DNA of 64,000 nucleotides, from the NCBI RefSeq assembly GCF_018128925.1, contig NZ_CP067007.1:1392330-1456329 (forward strand). The letters run 5' to 3'. This DNA is from Nitrosopumilus sp. K4. GTDB lineage: Archaea; Thermoproteota; Nitrososphaeria; Nitrososphaerales; Nitrosopumilaceae. The notes under the pieces were generated by a model, which did not search any database, was not told where the DNA came from, and saw nothing but the letters and a program-made list of their open reading frames with translations. The translations under genes were made by a program, and so were the position numbers. The first letter of the stretch is position 1; the number at the start of each line of letters is the position of its first letter. Of this stretch, positions 18,196 through 27,043 are shown in pieces.

Positions 18196-18360
18196 ATGGC
18201 ATGTTTTTGTGGCTGTGAGACATATCAAAAAGATGAGAATGGTTTCAAAGTTGCTTGTGTAAAATGCGGTCATGGGCCTCAAAATCATGACGAAGAGTTT
18301 AGAGCAGCAGCAAGAAAGAATGAATCACAGAGCCAAAAACGTGATGCAGACTTTGGTTAG
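18196..18360 (+). CDS. Small cysteine-rich (putative zinc) protein, 54 aa
   Basis: A 54-codon ORF beginning MACFCGCETYQKDENG and containing CVKCGHGPQNHDEEF. The CxCxC near the start and a CxxC plus histidines resemble a compact zinc-binding knuckle. An AGATATATC box at 18167-18173 lies 26 bases upstream of the ATG, the spacing seen for leaderless genes here, which argues that this is a real gene and not the tail of the regulator operon. The C-terminal third is charged and probably disordered. No family is recognised. Its stop directly abuts the convergent YjbQ-type gene. Confidence 0.72.
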   Translation: MACFCGCETYQKDENGFKVACVKCGHGPQNHDEEFRAAARKNESQSQKRDADFG

Positions 18361-18780
18361 TCATTCACCAATAATTTTTACTAGAACCCTTTTTGGACGT
18401 CTTCCATCAAATTCTCCGTAGAAAATTTGTTCCCAAGGTCCAAAATCTAATTTACCTTTAGTAATGGCAACTACAACTTCTCTTCCCATCACCTGACGTT
18501 TTAGGTGTGCATCAGCATTATCTTCTCCTGTTTTATTATGATCATATTGTTCAATTGGTTCATGTGGTGCTAATCCCTCTAACCATTTTTCATAGTCATT
18601 GTGTAATCCACTTTCATTGTCATTGATGAATACGCTTGCAGTAATGTGCATTGCATTTACAAGGCATAATCCTTCTTGCACATTACTTTTGGTTACTAAT
18701 TTTCTAATATCTGGAGTTATGTTAACAAATGCTCTTCTAGTCTTTACATTAAATGTCAGATACTCTGTGAGTGATTTCAT
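18361..18780 (-). CDS. YjbQ/UPF0047 family protein
   Basis: A 139-residue protein of the UPF0047 (YjbQ) family, small trimeric beta-barrel proteins with thiamine-phosphate synthase-like activity reported for some members. Signature segments are [31 protein letters not shown] and [23 protein letters not shown]; the conserved histidines and Glu are present. I use ATG 18780 (MKSLTEYL); an upstream in-frame TTG would add seven residues with no family support. The physiological role of the family is uncertain. Confidence 0.9.
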   Translation of the reverse strand: MKSLTEYLTFNVKTRRAFVNITPDIRKLVTKSNVQEGLCLVNAMHITASVFINDNESGLHNDYEKWLEGLAPHEPIEQYDHNKTGEDNADAHLKRQVMGREVVVAITKGKLDFGPWEQIFYGEFDGRRPKRVLVKIIGE

Positions 18781-18822
18781 AAAATAATGTCTGGACGCCA
18801 AACATAAAAATTCTAAGCAGGC

Positions 18823-18894
18823 TCAGAACTCAAGATCCTCATCATCATTCAAAGGGATAGGTTCATCACCGCCTGCAAGGCATGATTTGGCCAA
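18823..18894 (-). other. Possible 23-codon microprotein ORF (weak)
   Basis: In the 171-base gap between two genes a TTG-started frame encodes an acidic 23-residue peptide (starts AKSCLAGGDEP, ends NDDEDLEF). A TTTATC box at 18923-18928 on the minus strand is about 29-32 bases upstream. The rest of the gap holds nothing I recognise. The start codon, length and composition give little support, so this is only a candidate. Confidence 0.18.
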
Positions 18895-18951
18895 ATACTA
18901 ATTGAGTCTTTCAAGAAGCTTGATAAATGGCCAAGTAGTTATGGAGTCAAA

Positions 18952-19368
18952 ATGGTTACAATTGACACTCCAGCATCACTTGAAAGTTTTAGAAGATTTA
19001 TCATCTCTAGCACGTGTAAATCATATGCACCAAGAAGTTACCTAGATGACTTTGAGGTATTTGCTGAAAGAGAAGATAGTTTAGGTTCAATCTACGTAGA
19101 GGCAGCTGATAAAGTCACATTAAAAAAAATTCGAGATATTACATTTGTAAATGCCAGAGATGTTTTAGGAATTATCTATAATTCTAAAAGTGGAAATACT
19201 GCACTAAAGTGGCGCCAGTTAAAGAGAAATCATGGAAAGGTAACTGGTGAGGCATCTGCAAATTCATTGACAAATCTTGCAGAAGCAGGTGTTTTAACAT
19301 TGGATTGGGTTGAAAATTATCTAAAGAAAAAAACTCAAGAGACCAAAACTAGCAAAGTAACAAACTAA
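18952..19368 (+). CDS. Conserved hypothetical protein (138 aa)
   Basis: A soluble alpha/beta protein of 138 residues with no cysteine cluster or membrane segment. The C-terminal half (TALKWRQLKRNHGKVTGEASANSLTNLAEAGVLTLDWVENYLKKK) is basic and helical and could bind nucleic acid, but I do not recognise a domain. The TGATAAAT sequence at 18921-18928 is about 27 bases before the ATG, compatible with a leaderless start. It lies upstream of the pelota gene on the same strand. Function is unknown. Confidence 0.65.
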   Translation: MVTIDTPASLESFRRFIISSTCKSYAPRSYLDDFEVFAEREDSLGSIYVEAADKVTLKKIRDITFVNARDVLGIIYNSKSGNTALKWRQLKRNHGKVTGEASANSLTNLAEAGVLTLDWVENYLKKKTQETKTSKVTN

Positions 19369-19400
19369 ACTCTTTTCTTTCTGCAAACAATTCACATATC

Positions 19401-20453
19401 ATGATTACAAAGGAAATAGATGAGAATTCTGTTTCGGCAATTCCCGAAGATTCTGATGACCTGTTAAATTTACGTAGAATTATCAAGGAAGGCGATAAGA
19501 TAATTGGAGATACAACCAGAGTCATAAAACAAGATAAAGAGTATGCAAGACCGGACAGAGGAGAAAGAATCAAAGTTAGAATTGCACTTATTGCAGAAAA
19601 AATTTCATTAGATGATGTTTTAGACAGATTAAGAATTGGAGGAACCATTTCAGAATCAAGTAATGAAGCTGTTCCACATGGTTCACACCATTCATTTATT
19701 CTCAAAGTAAATGACGGCATTACAATCTCAAAGAAAAAATGGCTACCAATCGAAAAAACACTGATAAATTCTAACAACAAGCAAAGTGGATTTGTTTTAG
19801 TTGCAATAGATACAGGAGATTGTGGAATTGCAAGGCTAAAAGGGACACACTTGGAATTCTTGCCAAATATTTATTCTGGTTCTGGAGGAAAGAGATACAA
19901 AACAAATTTCAATATTGAAAAATTTTTTGAGGAAATTCAACATGCAGTTTTTTCTATTGTAAAAGAATCAGATTCGGTTATAATATTTGGACCAGGTGAG
20001 ACAAAAAAGAAATTTTCAAATTTTCTTCAAAAAGATCCTTCCTCAAAGAAATTCAAGATTCAAGTTGTAGAAGGAATAGATTCAGGAGGAGAAGATGGAA
20101 TCTATACTTTTACACGTTCAAAAACTATGAAAGAGATAATGTCAGAGAGTAAATTAGCCAAAGTTTCAGAGATCATTGATGAAGTAATGATTCGAGCAAA
20201 TCAAAAGAGCAGAAAATTTACAATGGGTTTTGATGAAACTCGTAAAGCAAATGAGTATGGTGCTGTAGAGGCTTTAGTATTTTCAGACAATGCCATTCAA
20301 ACAAATGATGAAGCAAAAGTGATTGAATTTCTAAATGATGCAGAAAGTAAAGGCGTTAAAACATACAGTGTGGATTCATCAACAGATATAGGATTGCGAG
20401 TAACCGGATTAGGTGGAATAATTTCACTATTACGGTATACTGTTGAATCTTAG
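19401..20453 (+). CDS. pelA: mRNA surveillance protein pelota (Dom34)
   Basis: A 350-residue homologue of pelota/aRF1. It has an N-terminal Sm-like domain (about 1-130: DTTRVIKQDKEYARPDRGERIKVRIALIAEKI), the central domain starting near residue 135 (FVLVAIDTGDCGIARLKG), and the C-terminal domain with GMGFDETRKANEYGAVEALVFSD-like sequence (FTMGFDETRKANEYGAVE). There is no GGQ motif, which separates it from aRF1. It recognises ribosomes stalled on mRNA and promotes their dissociation with ABCE1. Its stop overlaps the convergent CutA gene by 4 bases. Confidence 0.94.
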   Translation: MITKEIDENSVSAIPEDSDDLLNLRRIIKEGDKIIGDTTRVIKQDKEYARPDRGERIKVRIALIAEKISLDDVLDRLRIGGTISESSNEAVPHGSHHSFILKVNDGITISKKKWLPIEKTLINSNNKQSGFVLVAIDTGDCGIARLKGTHLEFLPNIYSGSGGKRYKTNFNIEKFFEEIQHAVFSIVKESDSVIIFGPGETKKKFSNFLQKDPSSKKFKIQVVEGIDSGGEDGIYTFTRSKTMKEIMSESKLAKVSEIIDEVMIRANQKSRKFTMGFDETRKANEYGAVEALVFSDNAIQTNDEAKVIEFLNDAESKGVKTYSVDSSTDIGLRVTGLGGIISLLRYTVES

Positions 20454-20761
20454 TTAGTAGAGTCTACAAGCCATTTTAGATATGGTTTGTTAATTGATGA
20501 AATGTCAATTTCTGCAATTTCAGGAACATCATATGGGTGAGATTCCTTGATTTTTTGCTTCAATGTTTTTTTGTTCTTTAATGTAGTTTTAAAAATTGCA
20601 ATAAACTCATTAGAATTTTCAATTTTTCCATCCCATGAATAAACAGATGATATTTTTGAGATATTTACACATGCAACCAGTTTTTTCTTGACTAATTCAT
20701 TAGCAATTAAATTAATTGTTTTTTTGTTTGGGTAAGTAGAGATTATCATTACTGCGTTCAT
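20450..20761 (-). CDS. cutA: CutA-type divalent-cation tolerance protein
   Basis: A 103-residue protein with the complete CutA fold: ACVNISKISSVYSWDGKIENSNEFIAIFKT in the middle and ESHPYDVPEIAEIDI near the C-terminus, both hallmark segments. CutA forms very stable trimers and is linked to copper and other divalent metals, though its exact role is unclear. A TTTAAAAA run at 20783-20790 lies at leaderless distance upstream and is shared with the divergent protease gene region. It overlaps the end of pelA by 4 bases. Confidence 0.92.
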   Translation of the reverse strand: MNAVMIISTYPNKKTINLIANELVKKKLVACVNISKISSVYSWDGKIENSNEFIAIFKTTLKNKKTLKQKIKESHPYDVPEIAEIDISSINKPYLKWLVDSTN

Positions 20762-20773
20762 AGTAACCGATAA

Positions 20774-22000
20774 ATGTACGAGTTTAAAAAATTAACAAAT
20801 AGTTTGGAACTTGATTTTATTACAGAAAATTCGATTATCTATGTCTTAATTGCTTGGGTGGTAATTTTAGGAGTCGCAAAAGCCTTAAGACTGGAAAGAT
20901 ATGGATTCGAATTAAAAGCATACAGTTTAGTTTACAAAAACAAACAGGTTCAAACAGTACTTACAAAAATCCTCTCTAGAACAAAAAGAGGAATACGTGT
21001 TTTTGCAGATGTTAGTGTAGTCGCAGGTTTCATCATGATGGGATTTGCATTTTGGTTTTTGCTTTCAAATGTTTCAAAGTTTTTTGTAGAACCTACAGAA
21101 TTTTCAGAACTTACCGTTCTAATTCCAGGCATAACTTTAACATCATCATCATCAATTCTAAACTTTTTACTATCAATTCCAATCGTATTAGTAATTCATG
21201 AAGGAGCGCATGGAATTGTTGCAACACTAGAAAAAATAAAGATCAAAACAGGAGGATTTGCAATATTTGTTGCAATGTTTGCGGGATTTGTGGAACCTGA
21301 TGAGGAAGAATTTAACAAAGCAAAAAAAATATCAAAATTACGAGTAATAGGAGCAGGAGCTACTTCAAATGTAATTTTTGCATTTGTTTTAGGGGCAATA
21401 CTTTTGACAAATCCATTTTTTGCAATGATCTTACCAGAGCCATTGCTAAGTACATTTTATGATTTGCCAGACGGGGTCTTAATTTTATCAATTATCGAAA
21501 ATTCCGGAGCAGAAAAAGCAGGACTACTTGCAAATGATATCATAACATCAATTAATGGAATTCCAATTTTTAGTCCGATAGATTTTCCGTCTTTAGAGCC
21601 TGGAGATACTGCAAGTGTTTCAGTTCTTAGAGATGGTCAGCCATTAGATTTTACTGTTGAAATCATTCCATCACAAGAAGATCCGGAAAGAGGACTAATT
21701 GGGATTATGAGAGACAATTCTTTTGCATACAAGCCGGTTCTTGATTTTATAGAATGGAATAATCCACACCTTTCAATGTTTTTGTTATGGTTATGGATGA
21801 TTTCATTTTTTATTGGAATTATCAATATGCTTCCATTACCAATTTTGGACGGAGGTAAATTCATCCACACAATTATTGATAAAAGAATCTCTGATAATGC
21901 AGTCAATGGCGTAATGTGGGGAATCTACATTTTCACATTTGCCTTGTTTGGGCTCAATATTGCATTATCATATGTAAAATCGGGCTGGTTTACAATCTAG
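20774..22000 (+). CDS. Site-2 protease-like M50 metalloprotease with PDZ domain
   Basis: A 408-residue membrane protein with several hydrophobic helices. The zinc-binding HEGAH (residues 142-146, in VIHEGAHGIVA) and the second motif LPLPILDGGKF (about 354-364), which supplies the third ligand, define the M50/S2P family. A PDZ domain lies between them (NSGAEKAGLLANDIITSINGIPI). These enzymes cleave transmembrane regulators within the bilayer, as RseP does. No anti-sigma-like substrate is obvious nearby. It is divergent from cutA, with only 12 bases between the starts. Confidence 0.9.
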   Translation: MYEFKKLTNSLELDFITENSIIYVLIAWVVILGVAKALRLERYGFELKAYSLVYKNKQVQTVLTKILSRTKRGIRVFADVSVVAGFIMMGFAFWFLLSNVSKFFVEPTEFSELTVLIPGITLTSSSSILNFLLSIPIVLVIHEGAHGIVATLEKIKIKTGGFAIFVAMFAGFVEPDEEEFNKAKKISKLRVIGAGATSNVIFAFVLGAILLTNPFFAMILPEPLLSTFYDLPDGVLILSIIENSGAEKAGLLANDIITSINGIPIFSPIDFPSLEPGDTASVSVLRDGQPLDFTVEIIPSQEDPERGLIGIMRDNSFAYKPVLDFIEWNNPHLSMFLLWLWMISFFIGIINMLPLPILDGGKFIHTIIDKRISDNAVNGVMWGIYIFTFALFGLNIALSYVKSGWFTI

Positions 22001-22042
22001 AACATACCAAAGAATCATTAATGAAAATAGCATACAGCATTC

Positions 22043-22957
22043 ATGATTTGTGATAGATGCCCAAATCAAGCAGTTTACACTAGAAAATATTCTGGTGAAA
22101 AATTATGCTCTACCTGTTTTTCTAATTCAATTTTGAGAAAAACTGCAAAGACAATTTCAAAATACAAGATGATCCAAAATGATGAACTAATTGCTGTTGC
22201 CGTGTCAGGTGGAAAAGATTCACTGGCATTATTAAAAATCATTAATGAAATGTCTGCTACACATAATTTTAGAATAAAGGCAATAACAATTGATGAAGGA
22301 ATTCCAGGTTATAGAAATGAGGCATTAGAAATTGTTGAGAAATTTTGTTCAGAACTAAATGTTGGGCATAAAGTGTATTCTTACAAAGAGCTATTTGATT
22401 TAACATTGGATAATGCATTAGAATTGCGAGAAAATGAAAAAACATCATCATGTTCAATTTGTGGGACACTAAGAAGACGTGCAATTGATTTTGCAGCTAA
22501 AGACATAGGTGCAGATGTTATTGCAACTGGGCACAACTTAGATGACACACTACAAACATTTGTAATCAATATGTTGTCTGGAGACACAAACAAAATTGGT
22601 TGGATGGATCCTGATACTTCAGGTAATTCATTAAGAAAGATAAAACCATTTTGTGAAATATACGAATCAGAAATTGTGTTTTATGCTTTTACAAATAATT
22701 TACCATTTCAATCAGAACCATGTCCCCATATGAATGAGGGAATAAGAACGGAGATTCGAGAATTTCTGAATTCTTTAGAAAAACAACACAGTGGAATTAA
22801 AAACAATTTGTATCAATCAATAATCAAAGTTTCTCAAATAGTCAAAGATTCAAACTATAAACAAAAAACGCTTTGTGAAAAATGTGGAAATGAGTGTACA
22901 GGCAAGATATGCTCAGTTTGTAGCGTAGTTTTGAAACTAAAAGAAAAGCAAACCTAA
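22043..22957 (+). CDS. TtuA/Ncs6-type tRNA 2-thiolation enzyme
   Basis: A 304-residue ATP-pyrophosphatase. It has an N-terminal zinc module (CDRCP...CSTCF), the PP-loop SGGKDS at about residues 55-60, the catalytic cysteine region CSICGTLRRRAI with ATGHNLDDTLQT, a second cysteine in EPCPHMNEG, and a C-terminal zinc knuckle CEKCGNECTGKICSVC. It fits the TtuA/Ncs6/Ncs6-like group that adds sulfur to tRNA uridine or ribothymidine, with an Fe-S cluster held by the core cysteines. Which position it modifies is not decided here. The SRP RNA gene follows. Confidence 0.9.
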   Translation: MICDRCPNQAVYTRKYSGEKLCSTCFSNSILRKTAKTISKYKMIQNDELIAVAVSGGKDSLALLKIINEMSATHNFRIKAITIDEGIPGYRNEALEIVEKFCSELNVGHKVYSYKELFDLTLDNALELRENEKTSSCSICGTLRRRAIDFAAKDIGADVIATGHNLDDTLQTFVINMLSGDTNKIGWMDPDTSGNSLRKIKPFCEIYESEIVFYAFTNNLPFQSEPCPHMNEGIRTEIREFLNSLEKQHSGIKNNLYQSIIKVSQIVKDSNYKQKTLCEKCGNECTGKICSVCSVVLKLKEKQT

Positions 22958-22988
22958 TGCAAATATAACATACGTTTCTAGAAAACTT

Positions 22989-23305
22989 GGTAGTAGGTAG
23001 GATCAGGGTGCCAGCCGTGCCCTATTCTGAAACCGGCTATATGCAGAGATCAGTAACTGTTGGGTAAATCTCTAGATAGGTAATTCCCGCTTGGTGTGCG
23101 GAAATGAAATCACGCCGAGGCGGGTGGTTGCAGGACTAGAATTATCCGAAGGGATAACTTCTAAGACCGAACCATCGAAAGGGATGAGGTCCGGGAGGGA
23201 GCAATCCTAAGGTGGAGCATCCACGCTTCCTCGTCAACGTGGCGGATCTTGTATGCCTTGAAATGGGGTTATCCGTCTAGACTGGAACCAACAGATCTAC
23301 TACCT
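22989..23305 (+). ncRNA. ffs: Signal recognition particle RNA (archaeal 7S RNA)
   Basis: A structured, G+C-richer block of about 317 nt. The 5' end GGTAGTAG (22989-22996) is exactly complementary to CTACTACC (23297-23304), forming the closing helix 1. The segment CTGAAACCGGCTATATGC resembles the conserved Alu-domain/helix 6 region of archaeal SRP RNA, and GTCCGGGAGGGAGCAATCCTAAGG is the helix 8 region that binds SRP54. The RNA with SRP19/SRP54 directs membrane proteins to the translocon. A TATA-like ATATAA at 22963-22968 is 24-27 bases upstream of the 5' end. Confidence 0.9.
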
Positions 23306-23332
23306 TTATACTAAAAGATTATTTTGTAGAGT

Positions 23333-23662
23333 ATGAATCTAGTTTCTTTTGGAAATAAAAGAAATTATGAAGATTTTAAGAGACAAATTCAACCAACTAC
23401 ACTCCCATTGTTTGATTCTACAAGGAAATTCTGTCTTTCTTTAGGGAAAAATGTTGTTGAGGATGTTAGAATGCACAGAATAGTCTTTGGAAAATCAATG
23501 ACGTTTAGATGGTTTGCTGATGTCCAGCCCGAAAAAGACGGAATTATCATCAAAATTCAAAAAAATAGAAAAGAAGAACCTCAGATATTAGATATCAAAA
23601 ATAATCAAGAAATTTCAGAATTTTCACATATCATTAAAAATGCATTTGAAGAAATTTACTAA
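23333..23662 (+). CDS. DUF5655-like small protein (109 aa)
   Basis: A soluble 109-residue protein. Segments such as FCLSLGKNVVEDVRMHRIVF and FRWFADVQPEKDGIIIKI resemble the DUF5655 domain found alone or attached to predicted transport or nuclease-associated proteins; this match is from memory of the pattern and is moderate. The TATA box TTTATA (23305-23310) lies at the very 3' end of the SRP RNA and 26 bases before the ATG, so the mRNA is leaderless and independent of the RNA gene. It overlaps the convergent acylphosphatase gene by 4 bases. Confidence 0.6.
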   Translation: MNLVSFGNKRNYEDFKRQIQPTTLPLFDSTRKFCLSLGKNVVEDVRMHRIVFGKSMTFRWFADVQPEKDGIIIKIQKNRKEEPQILDIKNNQEISEFSHIIKNAFEEIY

Positions 23663-23937
23663 TACAAAACATCGAATTTAGAAAATTCTCCTGTGAATTT
23701 TTCATTGATAATTTCAACATCTTCAACTCTTGCATTTGCAGGTCCACCATGTGCCCATTCAATTAATCGGCTCACATTTTCAACCTCGCCTTCTAAAACA
23801 GCTTCAACTCTTCCATCTTTGAGATTCTTTACCCATCCAAAAACATCATTTTTTTTAGCCATTACTTTAAGGGCTTGACGGAAGAAAACTCCTTGAACTT
23901 TACCTGTAACAAAGATTCTAATTCTTTGTTTTGTCAT
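23659..23937 (-). CDS. acyP: Acylphosphatase
   Basis: A 92-residue protein that is a complete acylphosphatase: IFVTGKVQGVFFRQALKVMAKK contains the phosphate-loop G-x-V-Q-G-V-x-x-R with the catalytic arginine, and GWVKNLKDGRVEAVLEGEVENV contains the catalytic asparagine. It hydrolyses acyl phosphates such as carbamoyl phosphate. A TTGATTAATA box (23961-23970) is 27 bases upstream of the ATG. Length and motifs match the family. Confidence 0.95.
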   Translation of the reverse strand: MTKQRIRIFVTGKVQGVFFRQALKVMAKKNDVFGWVKNLKDGRVEAVLEGEVENVSRLIEWAHGGPANARVEDVEIINEKFTGEFSKFDVLY

Positions 23938-23983
23938 ACAGTAAAAATATTACAAAATGCTATTAATCAAGTTTAGGAAGTAA

Positions 23984-24718
23984 CTACTTTCTTTCTTTGA
24001 TTCTTGCTCTACCAGTCTTTCTGGCAGCAATGCTACCAACTTTGGCACCTGGAGGAGCATCTCTCGATACGGTGGAACTTTGTCCAACATGTTGATGTCT
24101 TCCACCACCGTGTGGATGGACATATGCTGCTTGTGCAACACCTCTAACAATTGGATATTTCTTTCCTTTTGCCTTGAAGTTTCTCCATTTTCCACCTGCA
24201 CTCATAAATGGTCTTTCACTAGCGCCACCACCAGCAAGCGTACCAATCATTGCACGATTCTTAGGATTTAGCGTAGTAAATTTTCCAGATGGGAGTTTTA
24301 TTGTTACGCCATCATCACCGTGAGAAAACACTGTTGCATTAGTACCAGCAGATTTTACAATTGCGCCACCGTCTCCAAAGTGTTTTTCTACATTACACAC
24401 AATTGTTCCATCAGGAATGTTTTGTACACTGATAACATTTCCTTTTTGAATTTTAGATTTTAACCCAAATTGTAATGTTGTACCTACTTTAGTTCCAAGA
24501 ACTGCAGGTACAAAAGAGACTGAACCATCTTCAAATCTTACTTTTGCAAGAGGGGCCTCTCTACCACGTTCATGAACTAGATCTATAACTAGTCCTTCAT
24601 GTTGCTCTGAAAGCGAGAATCTAGGATATTTTGCTTTACTGCCTACTTTTCCAGTAGAAGTAGATCTAAACTGAAATCCTCCACGGCCTCGTCTTCTTAC
24701 TAATGGTCTCTTACCCAA
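23984..24718 (-). CDS. rpl2: 50S ribosomal protein L2
   Basis: A 244-residue L2 protein (uL2), needed for peptidyl-transferase activity and subunit association. Recognisable parts are RRRGRGGFQFRS at the N-terminus and GGGRHQHVGQSSTVSRDAPPGAKVGSIAARKTGR at the C-terminus, with the conserved histidine of the peptidyl-transferase centre. The start is TTG, supported by TTAAAATCCT centred 27-28 bases upstream (24741-24750). It stands alone, outside a ribosomal protein operon, whereas in many archaea L2 lies in the S10 cluster. Confidence 0.96.
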   Translation of the reverse strand: MGKRPLVRRRGRGGFQFRSTSTGKVGSKAKYPRFSLSEQHEGLVIDLVHERGREAPLAKVRFEDGSVSFVPAVLGTKVGTTLQFGLKSKIQKGNVISVQNIPDGTIVCNVEKHFGDGGAIVKSAGTNATVFSHGDDGVTIKLPSGKFTTLNPKNRAMIGTLAGGGASERPFMSAGGKWRNFKAKGKKYPIVRGVAQAAYVHPHGGGRHQHVGQSSTVSRDAPPGAKVGSIAARKTGRARIKERK

Positions 24719-24793
24719 GTAGTTGGTTTCGTACTCATTAAGGATTTTAAGCTTGTGATTAGATTCGTGTTATTTCCAGAAATTACCACAAAG

Positions 24794-24802
24794 ATATAAA
24801 AA
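24794..24802 (+). promoter_or_regulatory. TATA box of cdc48
   Basis: ATATAAAAA centred 26 bases upstream of the cdc48 ATG in an otherwise AT-mixed gap. The spacing predicts that transcription begins at or within a base or two of the start codon. It is one of the clearest examples of the leaderless layout used here to choose starts. Confidence 0.7.
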
Positions 24803-24823
24803 TTAGACAAGGGGTTTTTCTTT

Positions 24824-27010
24824 ATGAGTCAAAATGCTCTTTCTCTCAAAGTCCTCGAAGCATATACACGAGACGTAGGAAGGGGAGTTGCAAGAATTGA
24901 TTATGATTCAATGGATACTCTTAATGCTTCAACAGGTGATGTAATTGAGATAAAGGGCAAAAGAAGAACAGTTGCAAAATGTCTTCCACTTTACCCATCT
25001 GATGAAGGGAAAGGGATCATCAGAATCGATGGACTTGGAAGAAATAATTCAGGCATTGCAATTGGCGATACAATCACGGTTAGAAAAATCAAAGCAGTAG
25101 CTGCTGAAAAAGTTGTAGTAGCTCCATTAGAAGCAATCCCTCCAATTGATGAAAGATATCTCGCAGATGCACTAGAGAGTGTTCCATTAATCAAAGGCGA
25201 TAATGTCATGGTTCCATATTTCGGAGGTCGTTTAACATTTCAAGTAATTGGTGTAACCCCAGCAGCTGATGCAGTATTAGTTACACAGAAAACAGTTTTC
25301 CATATTGCAGAAAAAGGAGAGACATTACGTGGTGTACCTCAAGTAACCTATGAAGACATTGGAGGTCTAACAGATGAGATTAAGAAAGTCAGAGAGATGA
25401 TTGAATTACCATTAAGACATCCAGAAATTTTTGAAAAATTAGGAATTGAAGCTCCAAAAGGTGTTTTGTTATACGGTCCTCCAGGAACAGGCAAAACATT
25501 ACTAGCAAAAGCTGTTGCAAATGAAAGTAATGCTCACTTCATTAGTATTTCAGGTCCTGAAATTATGAGTAAGTTCTATGGTGAAAGTGAAGCTAGACTA
25601 AGAGAAATTTTCAAAGAAGCTAGAGAGAAAGCTCCATCAATCATTTTTGTAGATGAAATAGATTCCATTGCACCAAAAAGGGAAGAAGTTACTGGCGAGG
25701 TTGAAAGAAGAGTTGTTTCTCAAATGTTATCATTAATGGATGGTTTAGAAGCTAGAGGCAAGGTAATTGTAATTTCAGCTACAAACAGACCAAACGCAAT
25801 AGATCCTGCTTTAAGAAGACCAGGAAGATTCGATAGAGAAATTGAAATTAAAGTTCCAGATAAAAAAGGCAGGAAAGACATTCTTGCAATTCATAGCAGA
25901 AATATGCCATTATCAGATGATGTTAACTTGGATAAAATTTCAGCAGTTAGTCACGGGTATGTTGGTGCTGATTTAGAATATCTTTGTAAAGAAGGGGCAA
26001 TGAAATGTCTTAGAAGACTTCTTCCAGAATTAAACCTAGAAGAAGAAAAAATACCTCCCGAGACACTAGACAAACTTGTTGTAAATCACGAAGATTTCCA
26101 AAAAGCACTCATTGAGGTTACTCCTTCAGGAATGAGAGAAGTCTTTATTGAAAATCCAGATGTAAAGTGGGATGAAGTTGGAGGATTAGAGGATGTCAAA
26201 CGTGAACTTCAAGAAGCTGTTGAGTGGCCAATGAAGTATCCAGGATTATATGATAAATTAGGACATAGAATGCCTAGAGGAATATTATTGCACGGTCCAA
26301 GTGGAACTGGTAAGACTTTACTAGCAAAAGCTGTTGCAACACAAAGTGAAGCAAACTTTGTTTCAGTTAGAGGTCCTGAATTATTATCCAAATGGGTTGG
26401 AGAATCTGAAAGAGGAATTAGAGAGATTTTCAAAAGAGCAAGACAATCAGCTCCTTGTGTAGTATTCTTTGATGAGATTGATTCTATTGCACCAATTAGA
26501 GGAGCAGGTGGAGAAACTGCAGTTACTGAAAGAGTAGTAAGTCAATTACTTACAGAGTTAGATGGAATGGAGAACTTACACGGAGTAGTAGTTTTAGCTG
26601 CAACTAACAGAGCAGATATGATTGATCCAGCATTATTAAGACCAGGAAGATTTGATAAAATCATCCAAATTCCACTTCCAGATAAAGAAAGTAGAAAGAG
26701 TATCTTGAAAATCAATGCTGCAAAAATCCCAGTAATAACAGAGGAAAGTGATCCTAAACATGTAGACTTTGAAAAACTATCAGAGATGACTGATGGATTA
26801 AGTGGTGCAGATACTGCTGCTATTGCAAATACTGCAGTATCTCTAGTTATTCATGAGTTTTTAGACACTCATCCGGATGTAAAAGATGTTGAGAAAAAGA
26901 GTATCGAAGCAAAGGTGACTATGAAACACTTTGAAGAAGCAGTCAAGAAAGTAAGAGAGCAAAAAGACCTCAAGATGGGCGAAAAGCTAGTAGCATCTTA
27001 CTACAGGTAG
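24824..27010 (+). CDS. Cdc48/VAT AAA+ ATPase
   Basis: A 728-residue archaeal Cdc48/p97 homologue with the N-terminal double-psi beta-barrel domain (about 1-180) and two AAA+ modules. D1 has Walker A GPPGTGKT at 218-225 and Walker B FVDEID; D2 has GPSGTGKT at 491-498 and FFDEID. Arginine-finger motifs ([11 protein letters not shown] and [11 protein letters not shown]) follow. The hexamer unfolds proteins for the proteasome. It has its own strong leaderless promoter. The gatD gene follows 33 bases downstream with a separate TATA box. Confidence 0.96.
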   Translation: MSQNALSLKVLEAYTRDVGRGVARIDYDSMDTLNASTGDVIEIKGKRRTVAKCLPLYPSDEGKGIIRIDGLGRNNSGIAIGDTITVRKIKAVAAEKVVVAPLEAIPPIDERYLADALESVPLIKGDNVMVPYFGGRLTFQVIGVTPAADAVLVTQKTVFHIAEKGETLRGVPQVTYEDIGGLTDEIKKVREMIELPLRHPEIFEKLGIEAPKGVLLYGPPGTGKTLLAKAVANESNAHFISISGPEIMSKFYGESEARLREIFKEAREKAPSIIFVDEIDSIAPKREEVTGEVERRVVSQMLSLMDGLEARGKVIVISATNRPNAIDPALRRPGRFDREIEIKVPDKKGRKDILAIHSRNMPLSDDVNLDKISAVSHGYVGADLEYLCKEGAMKCLRRLLPELNLEEEKIPPETLDKLVVNHEDFQKALIEVTPSGMREVFIENPDVKWDEVGGLEDVKRELQEAVEWPMKYPGLYDKLGHRMPRGILLHGPSGTGKTLLAKAVATQSEANFVSVRGPELLSKWVGESERGIREIFKRARQSAPCVVFFDEIDSIAPIRGAGGETAVTERVVSQLLTELDGMENLHGVVVLAATNRADMIDPALLRPGRFDKIIQIPLPDKESRKSILKINAAKIPVITEESDPKHVDFEKLSEMTDGLSGADTAAIANTAVSLVIHEFLDTHPDVKDVEKKSIEAKVTMKHFEEAVKKVREQKDLKMGEKLVASYYR

Positions 27011-27043
27011 TTTTTATTAAATAGCCAAAACTAATCAGCGTTA

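Noticed and set aside
23950-24201. Minus-strand frame inside rpl2
   Set aside because: It lies in another frame of a highly conserved ribosomal protein gene and has no family match.
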